From Eriocheir sinensis (taxonomy: Eukaryota > Arthropoda > Malacostraca > Decapoda > Varunidae), in the NCBI RefSeq assembly GCF_024679095.1, contig NC_066520.1, positions 11,169,709-11,233,708 on the forward strand: DNA of 64,000 bases, read 5' to 3'. The notes under the pieces were generated by a model. That model searched no databases. It was not told where the DNA came from and saw only the letters and a list, made by a program, of their open reading frames with translations. Positions 1 through 11,570 of the stretch are shown here, piece by piece; positions within the stretch are counted from its first letter, which is position 1, and the number at the start of each line of letters is the position of its first letter. The translations under genes and the position numbers were made by a program.

Positions 1-297
1 TTCCGCCGTGTGCTGGGAACAGACAATATTAACCTAGGATCTGTAGACACGACCTGCACGCCCAAAAGTGCAGTCGTGTAACATTTTGAGCACCATGTTC
101 TATCTACTGCACGATTTATTTTTTACCTATATAAGATCTGTAAAAATGCGACTGTCACGTGAAAATAAATAAAAGTGATGAGGCTTCGAGCACGGGGTGA
201 AAAAATTAAAGTTCACCAGCCATTACTTCCTTTAGATCCAAGTATCGGGACTGAACTTTCACGCTTTCTTACTTAACGTGGGATACTTTTTTTTTCT
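1..297. other. unique AT-rich sequence, no gene recognised
   Basis: No long frame, tandem repeat or recognisable element on either strand. Confidence 0.6.
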
Positions 298-370
298 TCT
301 TACGGTGAAGGAAGCGGCTCAAGGGCAAAAATAAATGGAAACAAAAAGAGCCCGCTAATCACTGCTCTTA
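298..370 (+). repeat. dispersed repeat family R1, copy 1
   Basis: Shares the pattern GGAAGCGGCTCAAGGGCAAA, an A-rich middle, then GCCCGCTAATCACTGCTC with five other places in this window (485-590, 17688-17768, and minus-strand copies near 29752, 62470 and 62661). The short size and A-rich middle suggest a short non-autonomous element; class unknown. Confidence 0.6.
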
Positions 371-484
371 CAAAATAAAGTATAGATGAGTGGCAAAAAG
401 AGAGGTCAGTTTCGGGAGGTGACGTGATATCTCTCCCTTAAAGGATATCTCTTCTGCTTCATCAAGTTTTCTTACTCATTTTAA

Positions 485-590
485 TTTACATTAAAGAAAA
501 CGGCTCAAGGGCAACAAAAAGAGTACAAAAAAAGCCCGCTACACGCCGCTCCCATAAAAGACAAAAGTAAAGAGTAGCCAAAAGAGAGGT
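485..590 (+). repeat. dispersed repeat family R1, copy 2
   Basis: Same order of blocks as copy 1: ACGGCTCAAGGGCAA, A-rich middle, AGCCCGCTACACGCCGCTCC. The downstream text AAAGAGAGGTCA also recurs after copy 1 (about 398-410), so these two copies look like a local duplication of about 190 bp. Confidence 0.6.
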
Positions 591-605
591 CAATTTGATG
601 CACTT

Positions 606-820
606 AACCTGGTAGCTGAAGGGATCATGTTTCTTAAAGGCTCCTCTAAGCGAGAAAAATGAGAAAAAATCATCACTCACGCAAACCATTTCATAATACA
701 TATCAACGCATTTGTGATCAGTTTATGCATCATCTATTTTTGGGGTTTATATCATGGCAAAAATGTGGCCCGTCGCTGGTACACGGTAAAGCCACAAATT
801 TGGCCCGTCGCTGGTACTGG
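606..820 (+). repeat. dispersed repeat family R2, copy 1
   Basis: About 175 bp closely matching 30800-30977, including GGGATCATGTTTCTTAA, CTCTAAGCGAGAAAAATGAG and GGGGTTTATATCATGGCA. The end block TTTGGCCCGTCGCTGGTAC is present twice here (about 36 bp apart) and once in the other copy. No coding capacity; class unknown. Confidence 0.65.
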
Positions 821-975
821 GTTAAAAGGGAGGGTTCACGGACTATGGCTATTTGCAGTACTTAATTGGGTATGCTTCGACTATGGGTTTCTGCAGCACA
901 AGGAAAGCCTAAACACCACAACGTAATGAAGCGTAGTAGAGACGTAATGTATTCCCTCTCATTTAGTACTCTACC

Positions 976-977
976 TC

Positions 978-1042
<65 letters not shown>

Positions 1043-1109
1043 GCACAAACTTTCTTGCCTAATTATCACCTCTGGGCCCTCGGGGTGACTGAGAGAGAAA
1101 GTTTCCAGA

Positions 1110-1141
<32 letters not shown>
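976..1141. repeat. C-run, (TC)n and (GT)n microsatellites
   Basis: A run of C, then (TC)n from 989 to 1040, a 70 bp unique gap, then (GT)n from 1112 to 1141. Open frames here are simple-repeat artefacts. Confidence 0.9.
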
Positions 1142-1143
<2 letters not shown>

Positions 1144-1199
1144 ATGAAGAAGAAATGGACATGGACAGACAGGTTGAATCGTGCGTAAATTGAACAGAT

Positions 1200-1800
1200 A
1201 ATAAAAATAAAGGAGGAATAAAGAAGAAGGAACGGAAGAAAATAAGAAGTAGAGGAGGAAGAAAAAAAAAAGGAAGGAAAAAAGAAGCAGAAGAAGAAAA
1301 AGAAGAAAACCAAGTAGAAAAAGACGAAAAAGAAGAAGACGAGGAACCAGAAAAAGAAAAAATAAGGAGAAAAGTAGTGAAAGAAGCTGTAGAAAAAAAG
1401 GAGAACAAAACAACCCAACACAACAAAGGAAACAACAACAAAATTCATGCAGCAGCAGCTCATAACACGCCTAATAAATAATCTTCCTGGCGAGATGACG
1501 AAACGGGCGAACGATGCAGTAGTCGTAATATATTTCCGAATGGGGCGAAAACAATCAATCAAGGCGAAGAGGGGGAACAGGAAAACAACAAGAGCACCAC
1601 CATGTTCACTTCTTGTTCCGACGGCGACGCAATCAGGCACAACGGGGGGAAGGGGGGAGGGGGGGGAGACGGAGGAGGAAAGGAAGACGAAAGGAGCGGG
1701 GTACGGGAACGGAGGGGGAAGAAGGTGGTCGAAAAAAAGAAGATGGGAAGGATCGGATGGAGAAGAAGGAAGGGTGGAAGGGGAGGAATGGCCCCATCAT
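1200..1800. repeat. purine-rich (+ strand) low-complexity tract
   Basis: Two GA-rich blocks (about 1200-1430 and 1640-1790) of degenerate GAA/GGA/GAG, separated by a short mixed-sequence island. No gene recognised. Confidence 0.7.
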
Positions 1801-1970
1801 CGGCACCTTCCCCTTTCCGCCTCCTCGCCCCCCGCACCCCCTTAGCCTCCCAACGGCACACGCACGCCCAGAGTAACAATACCCAGCAGGCACCTCAATC
1901 AGAGCACCTTATTGTCTTTTCGGCTCCTCCCTCCGTCTTGCCCAACCATGGAGAGAAGGGAGAAGAGAGA

Positions 1971-2128
<158 letters not shown>

Positions 2129-2280
2129 CCTAACCGTGATAAAACCTTTAATAATTAGTAGGTTGGGAGAAGCCTAAATCGAAATAATGAAATGGGGATA
2201 ATAAGAAGGGGGAAGAGAAGCAGGAGGACACGTTAATAGCACAACGACCACCACCACCACTATAACCACCTTAGCGAGTG

Positions 2281-3786
2281 AATAATAGTGGTAATGGTAG
2301 CAATAGTAATGGTAGATATAATGATAGAGCTTTTGTAGTAGTAATAGTGATGGTAGATGTAATGATAGAGCTTCTGTAGTAGTAATAGTAATGGTAGATG
2401 TAATGATAGAGCTTCTGTAGTAGTAATAGTAATGGTAGATGTAATGATAGAGCTTCTGTAGTAGTAATAGTAATGGTAGATATAATGATAGAGCTTCTGT
2501 AGTAGTAATAGTGATGGTAGATGTAATGATAGAGCTTCTGTAGTAGTAATAATAATGATAGAGCTTCTGTAGTAGTAATAGTAATGGTAGATGTAATGAT
2601 AGACCTTCTGTAGTAGTAATAGTAATGGTAGATGTAATGATAGAGCTTCTGTGGTAGTAATAGTAATGGTAGATATAATGATAGAGCTTCTGTAGTAGTA
2701 ATAGTAATGGTAGATATAATGATAGAGCTTTTGTAGTAGTAATAGTGATGGTAGATGTAATGATAGAGCTTCTGTAGTAGTAATAGTAATGGTAGATGTA
2801 ATGATAGACCTTCTGTAGTAGTAATAGTAATGGTAGATGTAATGATAGAGCTTCTGTAGTAGTAATAGTAATGGTAGATGTAATGATAGAGCTTCTGTAG
2901 TAGTAATAGTAATGGTAGATGTAATGATAGACCTTCTGTAGTAGTAATAGTAATGGTAGATGTAATGATAGAGCTTCTGTAGTAGTAATAGTAATGGTAG
3001 ATATAATGATAGAGCTTCTGTAGTAGTAATAGTAATGGTAGATATAATGATAGAGCTTTTGTAGTAGTAATAGTGATGGTAGATGTAATGATAAGAGCTT
3101 CTGTAGTAGTAATAGTAATGGTAGATGTAATGATAGACCTTCTGTAGTAGTAATAGTAATGGTAGATGTAATGATAGACCTTCTGTAGTAGTAATAGTAA
3201 TGGTAGATATAATGATAGAGCTTCTGTAGTAGTAACAGTAATGGTAGATATAATGATAGAGCTTTTGTAGTAGTAATAGTGATGGTAGATGTAATGATAG
3301 AGCTTCTGTAGTAGTAATAGTGATGGTAGATGTAATGATAGAGCTTCTGTAGTAGTAATAGTGATGGTAGATGTAATGATAGAGCTTCTGTAGTAGTAAT
3401 AGTAATGGTAGATGTAATAATAGAGCTTCTGTAGTAGTAATAGTAATGGTAGATGTAATGATAGAGCTTCTGTAATAGTAATAGTAATGATAGAGCTTCT
3501 GTAGTAGTAATAGTAATGGTAGATATAATGATAGAGCTTTTGTAGTAGTAATAGTAATGGTAGATGTAATAATAGAGCTTCTGTAGAAGTAATAGTAATG
3601 GTAGATGTAATGATAGAGCTTCTGTAGTAGTAATAGTAATGGTAGATGTAATGATAGAGCTTCTGTAGTAGTAATAGTGATGGTAGATGCAATAATAGAG
3701 CTTCTGTAGTATTAATAGCAATGGTAATGTAATGATAGAGCTTCTGTAGTAGTAATAGTAATGATAGATGGAATGATAGACCTACT
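2281..3786. repeat. 41-bp minisatellite, about 36 copies
   Basis: The unit holds GATAGAGCTTCTGTAGTAG then TAATAGTAATGGTAGATGTA. Steps between CTTCTGTAGT blocks are 41 bp through the array, with a few shortened units (for example near 2540-2575 and 3480-3500). Variants are mostly single changes (AGATGTAA/AGATATAA, GAGCTT/GACCTT, CTTCTG/CTTTTG). As 41 is not a multiple of three, an open minus-strand frame runs through all three phases and makes false proteins of 515 and 473 residues rich in Y, L, I and T. Confidence 0.95.
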
Positions 3787-4130
3787 GTGGGAATAATTGT
3801 AGTCGTGGCCTTTCACATCCAAACCAGCGTGCATTGTTTAAAGCTATACAGGTGACAGTGGATCAAGGACTTTGCTGTGGGCGACCAGGCGTGGTAATGG
3901 TGTACCTAAGTAAGTATAATGCTATTCTTCGGTTCTCTCATGAGGGTCATCGAGGTCACAGTCAAGGCTATTGAGTTTCACTGGATATGATAAAAAATAC
4001 TTGACGTTGTGGAAAACCCCCCCTACTATATAGGTGGTTGAAATTCATAGAGATGATAACCACAACGCCGATATTTCCAACTCAACGAACGACACACAAT
4101 ACTTTTTGGTACAGTAGCAATGGCGACTGT
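3787..4130. other. unique sequence, no gene recognised
   Basis: Mixed-composition sequence after the minisatellite. A GTAAGT-like site near 3910 was considered and not accepted as an exon border. Confidence 0.5.
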
Positions 4131-4132
<2 letters not shown>

Positions 4133-4174
<42 letters not shown>

Positions 4175-4212
4175 ATTTCACACACACACACACACACACA
4201 CATACACACACA
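4133..4212. repeat. inverted (GT)n/(CA)n pair
   Basis: (GT)n at 4133-4172, a short ACATTT spacer, then (CA)n at about 4179-4212. The arms are complementary, so a single strand can fold into a long hairpin with a tiny loop. Confidence 0.9.
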
Positions 4213-6150
4213 TTGTATATATACTCTCAAAAAAGCGTTAATAATACATAAATGAAATATATAAATAATCTACTACCTCGTTTCTCGAGCTCATCTTCGG
4301 TAAAAAATACATATCAAAGGCTGAGTCTCATCTATATGCAGGGAGAATATTTACTCTGGAAACCATCCCGGAAAACAGGGAGTGAAATATTTAGGAGGCC
4401 GTTCCTGCTACCTTCAAGCCCGCTATGGGAGGGTCGGCCCAGTGCCCGGTGCAGCGGGGCGTGCTGCTGCTGCCCCCGGCCCCGTCCACCCCTCCAGAGG
4501 CACACCTTTTAATTAAATGGATATACCATACTCTTAGTTTGAGGCGGTGTGCAACGCGTTCACAAATGTATCTTCATGTCACTCGTGCCCGACTGCGTGG
4601 AGAAGCGAAAACAACAAACTGAAGCCCGCGCACCTTAACACATCACAGGACAGAGGGCGACACCCAGGCAAACACAACACAAGGAATTGATCATCACACG
4701 CGGCACGCACAAGCCTTTCAAAGGTGCCGCCCTGCCGCCAGTGCCACGCTGAGGAGGCCAAGGTGGTCCCGTGGATAGATTTGTCGCAAGCGAACAGATT
4801 TTACCATTTGAGTTTTCAGTGTCGTACATTCATTATTATTTATCGTTGCGTCCCAAGCATTTAATGGCACGTTAAAGTTTTCGGGGGTCCAGCATAAAAA
4901 AAAAAAAAAAAAAAAAATGTTTTTGATATTTGTTGGGCGCTAAGTTATCCAAGCTGACAGTATTTGACATTCATGCAACTCGTCACATTTGTACATTTCA
5001 AAATGTAATATTAGGAACAACCTATGAAGTGAAAACAATGAAAATTCATGTCACAACACATACAAAGCCACCTGATGCACTTTTGTTTAGCGAGCAACAA
5101 CAAGAACAAATATAACCCCGTAACACTAACACGCACTCCCTGTTGACAGAAACATTTACGCACTGCAAGGCTGCGGCCACCACGACGACAGGTTACTAAT
5201 TCTACCCTCCAGCCTCCACATTCATAACGGGAGGCGTTTTTTACCGCCCGGCCTCCAGCCAACGAGAGTACTTCCTGGAAACAGTATGTCAAGGCACACT
5301 GTTTTCGAAGAAAGAATTTGCCGCCCAAAAATTAATTATAACTTTCCTTTCGATATTTTTTTTTCAGAAAGTTTTCCTGAATTAATTTATCGTAACTTCT
5401 TCAAAACTTTACTGAAAGGCTGTCAACAGATGCTATATTACCCGCGAATAACCTTTTTTAAAAGTTCAGACAAGTTTTACATTGATTATATTTATTTGTT
5501 TCTTCATAGACTAATACTTCATTAAATGTGTAAGAACATGAGCATTTCTATTAAAAAGTAGGATCTTTCAGTCATATGTATATATCATCGCTTTCTGAAG
5601 ATACAAATAAGCTCTCACAGAGCGAGGTATAAAACGACTAAGAAGTTTATCCACTACAACGAGAAATCTAGAGAAGTGTTTTTTGCACGGGTGGACGGTC
5701 CACCTTAGGTGGAAGGGACGGCTGCCTAAGGGTGGACGCCTGGTGGGTGTACGGGATGTACTCGTGAGAAATATGTGATAGTTAAGAAAATAGAAATGTT
5801 CCAGCTGCAATGTTCCAGTGGAAATATAGTCCACACAGGGGCAAGCTATATATGCGTGAATATAGGGAACAGTATGGTTGTCTCATTGCTGAACTTTGGT
5901 GAAGAAAAGTTAAATTGTTTTCTGTTGTGCATATAAAACACACTACAGCAATAAGTTCAGATTTCAGAAAAAAATGGCAGCTTTATGCTGGGCAGTACAC
6001 TAAGGGTGGAAGACACCAACGAGGGTGGAGGAGAACTGGCACGAAGCACCCTCAGCTTGTTAGTGGGCAGGTGTATGTTTCCGAAGTACTGTACACAACT
6101 AATGGCGGAAAAGCTGCACAGCAAACAACAGCATCAACAACTACACACAT
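4213..6150. other. mostly unique sequence, no gene recognised
   Basis: A GC-rich patch at 4400-4500 has a coding-like look but no identity. A poly(A) run sits near 4898-4917. Short overlapping palindromes (GGTGGAC/GTCCACC, CCACCTTAGGTGG) lie near 5694-5715. Remaining sequence is AT-rich. Confidence 0.5.
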
Positions 6151-6153
6151 ACA

Positions 6154-6450
<297 letters not shown>

Positions 6451-6548
6451 GCTAATTATGACAATAGTAATATTATTATTATTACTATTAATGTTACTGT
6501 GATTTTTACTAGAATAACTAAGAATTATTAGTATATTTCTCAATTATC

Positions 6549-6550
6549 AT

Positions 6551-6584
<34 letters not shown>

Positions 6585-6878
6585 GTTACTACTGCTACTG
6601 CTATTACTACCACCACCATTACCAATAATACTGTTGCTATTACTACAAAACATTAAACTACTACTACTACTACTACTACTACTATTACTACTACTGCTAT
6701 TACTACCACCACCAATACCAATTATACTGTTGCTATTACTACAAAACAACAAACTACTACTATACTACAACTACTACTACTACCACTACTACTACTAACT
6801 ACTACCATTACTGTTACTACTACTACTATTGCTACTACTATTATTACCACTATTACCATTGCTACTAATAATAACTAC

Positions 6879-6934
<56 letters not shown>

Positions 6935-7060
6935 CTAATAAAATTCTCTTATGATCACTGTTATATTTATTATCATTATTGTTATTAATTGTAGTATGTA
7001 ATAGCAATAATTATAACAGTAGTAGGCCTATAAGTAGTTGTAGTAGTAGTAGTAGTAAAA
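6549..7060. repeat. degenerate trinucleotide domain (CTA, TAA, AGT)
   Basis: (CTA)n blocks with CCA and GCT variants, including a block of about 120 bp present twice (TACCAATA..ACTGTTGCTATTACTAC at about 6620 and 6715). Then (ATA)n at 6880-6932 and (GTA)n near 7035-7055. Confidence 0.85.
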
Positions 7061-7734
7061 ACCTAAATGATTTATCAAAACGAAGATAAGCCTCTTACAT
7101 TCACACAGATGCTAACGAGGAAATAAGAAGAATTAGATGAAAGAAAAGTTCACAGAAATCAAACATTATGTGCCTGTGAGATCACCTGGACACAACCTGG
7201 CGCGAGGCGGGCAAGTGTGTGGCTGGCGGGGACGCGCCTCAGGATCAGCACACCTACGCACAGCCCTCAAAGTTTTCTAAGAGACCCGGCGCCGCCACCC
7301 ATTCATCACCTCCACCACCACCAACAACAACACCATGCAGAAAGTTACAATTTTGAAACGAAACGCAAGCAAGAATCAATGTTCAAAAGAAGGGAAAAAA
7401 AGGAACAATAAAAGGAAACACGATCGTATATAACATAATTCATCTTCAGTAGGTGAATCCCCTATAATTACATGAGCTTTATTGTTTGCTGAAAGGGGAA
7501 ATAATGTATAGGAAGAGTGTCGTTTCTTAAAGGCAGGTGGTTTTCTATTTAAGTAAGGAAGATGGCCTGGTGGCACGGGGGTGACGAGAATGGTTCCACA
7601 CTCGTGTTGTGGGGCAGGGGGGTGGGGGGCTGGTGGTGTGGGGTGGGTAGGGGGGCGTGCCATTTAGTGCCCCAAGCTCCTATGGTGAGCAGTAACGTCA
7701 CCTGTTTCCAAAGTGAAGAGGCATGGTGTGCACA
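7061..7734. other. unique sequence, no gene recognised
   Basis: Mixed composition; a G-rich patch at 7600-7655 on the + strand. No supported exon. Confidence 0.5.
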
Positions 7735-7955
7735 GGCAGGGGTGTGGAGTCGGATATAAAAAAATTCGACTCCGACTCCAGGGAATTTTAAGGTTGCGAC
7801 TCCGACTCCACTCCCTCCCCCTTCTCTTCTGCAGTGCAGTGGCAGGCAAAACAAACCCCGCCACACCACACTATACCACAACCAGCCACACAACATCACA
7901 TGCACGTATTGTAAAGGAGTCGAGATATTTTTACCGACTAAGACTCCGGCCATAA
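7735..7955. mobile_element. possible hAT-like transposon terminal fragment
   Basis: Begins CAGGGGTGTGGAGTCGG and has inverted CGACTCCGACTCCA motifs twice inside, and GGAGTCGAG plus GACTCCGGC further on. Ends with repeated GAGTCGGAGTCGG are typical of many animal hAT elements (general knowledge). No transposase frame and no clear opposite end or target duplication, so this is a remnant at best. Confidence 0.4.
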
Positions 7956-8025
7956 GTAGGCGACCCCTTTATCATAGACACATAGCACAGCTGCTGCTTG
8001 CTGCTGCGGGAGGCAATGTCCCCCC

Positions 8026-8114
8026 GCATTGCCAGGTTACGTGCACTCACAAGACACACAAATAGTTTCCGAAAATGGTCTGTGTCTCTCCGAAAAAGTG
8101 CGGCAGAGAATAAG
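8026..8114 (+). repeat. duplicated 83-bp block, copy 1
   Basis: Almost identical to 9098-9186: starts CATTG..CCAGGTTACGTGCACTC and ends GTGCGGCAGAGAATAAG, with one shifted base in the middle and a 3-base insertion near the start of the other copy. Confidence 0.9.
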
Positions 8115-8639
8115 GGCAGTGTCCACGCTACGGCGTGACTGCGCCCTGAGCTGTTGCGATGCTACACAACATCTCACCCTCACTGGCTGACTTGTAGCGG
8201 TAAGGGCAGACGCTATGGGTGATGCTGAGCAGGAATGTTCTGTGGGCTGTGCTTGCCTTGTTGTGTGCAAGAAAGATGGGCCTCAAGAAAAAGGGAATAG
8301 GTCGTGGCGCAAGGAATGGCCTTCGGGGAAACGTGCATTTCCGGAAAATCCTTTCATAACTGGTTTTTGAGTGTAGCTTCTTAGAAGAAAAAAACTATAA
8401 TGTCAACAACAACATTCTACACCCAGTGTTGTTTACTCCTCAGTAGACTTTCCTCAGCCACTGCGAACAGAAAGGCTGGTGGCTACAAATCATCCATTCA
8501 CGGCAGCAGGACAGCTGCTGCTACTCAGTCATGTTGCGATAATGCCCCTTGCTAGATTTGCCTCGTGCGTCACCTGGGCAACACGCAACACAAAAACAAG
8601 TCCCGCGCTGTGTTGTGCGTTCTCGTGAATCTGTCTCTC

Positions 8640-8644
8640 CAACA

Positions 8645-8712
<68 letters not shown>
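8640..8712. repeat. (CA)n(GA)n compound microsatellite
   Basis: About 10 CA units directly followed by about 25 GA units. Confidence 0.95.
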
Positions 8713-8713
<1 letters not shown>

Positions 8714-9097
8714 TTCTCCCTTCCCCTTTCAACGCCTCCCCCTCTCATATCCTCGTGAACAAACACTTAGCTCCTGGTGTCCATTTTACACTCACGATTT
8801 GAAAATGGCGGTGTTAGGAATCACGCGTCCACCACCCACCTTGCCCACCCCACGACGCCCGGCCAAGTGCAGGCGGCCACGCGATGACTCACCTGGCGGA
8901 GCTACGGGGTCATGGCCTTTGATTGTTAATGGCGAAAAACACGAAACATTGGGCCTGGCGGAGGGCGTGCTGGGGGTGTCGGTGTAGCGGGGTCGGGTGC
9001 TGTCATTGTCACCTCCACTGTCAACACGGGAGTGAGTACCAGCCCCTGAATATTAATTACTAAACACAACATAAAACGTGGATAAGCAGGGACGCCA
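8713..9097. other. unique GC-rich sequence, no gene recognised
   Basis: Includes a minus-strand GTGAGT near 8900 but no supported exon upstream of it. Confidence 0.45.
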
Positions 9098-9186
9098 TTG
9101 TCTCCAGGTTACGTGCACTCACAAGACACACAAATAGTTTCGAAAAATGGTCTGTGTCTCTCCGAAAAAGTGCGGCAGAGAATAAG
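9098..9186 (+). repeat. duplicated 83-bp block, copy 2
   Basis: Direct-orientation near-identical copy of 8026-8114, about 1.07 kb away. Flanks differ on both sides, so the duplicated piece is short and sharply bounded. Confidence 0.9.
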
Positions 9187-10200
9187 AAAGTTGGAAAAAA
9201 ATTAAAAAATCGAAGGAGGGTGGCAGCCACACCATGGAGGCGGCGGCGAGGTGCTGCCCTCTAGCGGCTCCTACACGCCCTGCTGTTGATGTTGCTGTTG
9301 CTGCTGTTGCTCCCGCTCACAGACACTAGCACCGCCGCCGCCGCCGCCACCTCAGCGCACCGCCATGCCAACAATGCTCTCTTCCTTACGATGGCTGAGT
9401 GGCACCGGCTTGCTATACCGCCACCAGCTTGAGCCAGTCATCACAACCTTTCACAGCATCCCCTGCAGTTCAATAACCCTTCTTCATGTCAAACCGGGAC
9501 TGTTCAAGCCTTCTGCACCACCGCCGTCGCCGCACCAACCCGAAGCGGCATTCTCCTATTTTTTATGGATCTAAGGAAAATATATCAATAAAAACTATCA
9601 CGTAAAATCCAGCACTCGAGTGGATACTGTGAATTTCGTTTCCTTATACCCAAAGCAATTATGCAAGCAGTGACGGTGAAAGCAATCATTTCTTCTGATA
9701 AAATGGAATTAAAGTTAGTGTCTTCAAAGAGAGGAATGCACGGCAGGAGTAAAAACCTGACTCTTTCTTCTCTCGACACAATGGAAGTGCTGAGCGAGGG
9801 CTGTTACCGCTGGCCCAAGGGATAAGGCTATGAGGCGATCGTTGCGTCACTGCACCTGAATGTGACGGCCAAGACTAAATTGTTTGGGCCGGGTCTCGGA
9901 ATAACATGATGCCGCATTACCGCAACACACTAAACACCGCACTACCAGGAGAACGACAACCATAACAAAGAGAGCAGACCTTCGCCATCACAATCACGTC
10001 ACACCACCACACTCCTAGCAAACAACAACACCATTAACCACATTTGCGTTAGAGAAAAAAATATAAGTACTTTAGCAAATCAATATAACTTCACACCACA
10101 ACCACCGCCACATTAAAACGGTACCGTAGAAGGCGACACTGTGGATATATTTACCGTGAAACATCCAGTGATAACAGTATGTAAGGATTAATGCCAATAC
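9187..10200. other. unique sequence with short CTG and GCC runs, no gene recognised
   Basis: A (TGCTGT)-like run near 9285-9310 and a GCC run near 9333-9350. The rest is mixed, with many ACCAC/AACAAC words around 9930-10110. Confidence 0.5.
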
Positions 10201-10207
10201 ACTCTAA

Positions 10208-10211
10208 ATAA

Positions 10212-10242
<31 letters not shown>

Positions 10243-10595
10243 GCTCCCTGGCCCCACACAACGCCCCCCACGCCACCTGTCTTCCTCATTATAACATACC
10301 TTTACTACGCCACACACCTAATTTACCTGTCCCATCGCCCGGCCTCCCCCTCCCTGTCTCCCCCGCCCTCGCCGGCATAATTAGCAGGTCAACGCCACGC
10401 TACATCTAATTATTTCCCTGCTTCAGCCTCCTCCTCCTCCTCCTTCGTCGTCTCCTTCCTCCGTCATTATTGTTCCCCTTCCTCCTTATTGCTGTTTCTC
10501 CCTCCGTTAACACTTAGCGCCTCCCTTCCAGCACCTCTTCACTCCTGCTCTTGGAACTTCACACTGACTTTATACGTATAGATATTTTTTTTATA

Positions 10596-10654
<59 letters not shown>
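10208..10654. repeat. (CA)n and (CT)n microsatellites with pyrimidine-rich gap
   Basis: (CA)n at about 10208-10239; C/T-rich unique DNA with CTCCTC runs at 10430-10450; (CT)n at about 10599-10654. Confidence 0.9.
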
Positions 10655-10657
<3 letters not shown>

Positions 10658-11570
10658 TGAGGACGATAAAATAAATCAATGCTCTTTTTTTTTGGTAAGT
10701 TTTCGTTTCGCTAACACGACATTAATTTCACCCAACGGAATGTTTTGCGTTTGAAAATTCTAAGCATAAAATGATCCATCTTACACCAACAATATTAACA
10801 CCATAGTAATATTATTCTAATAATAATAAGTGAAGATAGTAAAAAAAAAGCAGCATCGATGTATGTTACAAAAAAGTGTCCTGCTGCTGACCATCCTGTT
10901 ATTTTATTTTTTCAATATTTAATGTGTAAGCCGCGGGAACTTAGCAGCGCGTCATTACGGGAGCGGTAGCGGGCCGCGGCGGGAGGGTCTTGTGTGCCAG
11001 GAAATATTGATGGCGGCTCTTCATTTATTTATTTGCCGGTGGTCGGCGAGCGCTGCGTGACAAGGCCGCCGACACAGTCTTTATGCGAAACTATTGCTAC
11101 TAAAATGTCTACTGAAAAAATAAATTTAATAGGAATTTTAAAGAAAAATCCAAGTGCTAAATTATGATAAAAGACAAATAAAAATCTACAAATATCTTGA
11201 ACACGACGGGGATCAAAATACTCTGACAGAATAAATCAGAAGTGTAAAATTTCTCCTCCTAAAAATTGGAGGTGTCTGATTCGACTGCTTGTAAAATATT
11301 TTCCAGAGTTGTCCTAGGCTAATATTTAGATAATAAATAAGAAATGAATATTAAAAAAAAAAACTAATAAACTCATGACGATAATGGTTCAAACAGCAAC
11401 AACGCCGTGCCACAACCCACAGCATAAACTAATGATAACAACAACAACGCGGTGCCACAGCCCACAGCACCACCACACAGGAGGAGGCGAGGCCAAGGCA
11501 ATATTAGGTGCGGGAGGCGGCTGATGACCCGCCTCGGCGGTGCCGGGAGCGGCGCCTCGCGGGGAAAAGC
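10655..11570. other. AT-rich sequence with a GC-rich islet, no gene recognised
   Basis: The islet at about 10930-11080 holds GCCGCGGCGGGAGG and AAATATTGATGGCGGC. A near-duplicate phrase (GTGCCACA.CCCACAGCA) occurs at 11407 and 11451, about 45 bp apart. Confidence 0.5.

Noticed and set aside
2174..3721. 515- and 473-residue minus-strand frames
   Set aside because: They run wholly through the 41-bp minisatellite, with unit length not a multiple of three; composition is only what the repeat dictates.
3849..3912. Possible plus-strand exon ending at GTAAGTAT
   Set aside because: The short open stretch has no family match and no support other than the donor-like word.
8883..8905. GTGAGT donor on the minus strand near 8900
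   Set aside because: The upstream frames hit stops quickly and no acceptor fits.
9233..9360. Coding region with Ala/Val and Leu runs from CTG and GCC repeats
   Set aside because: Short, no family match, and explained by trinucleotide runs.
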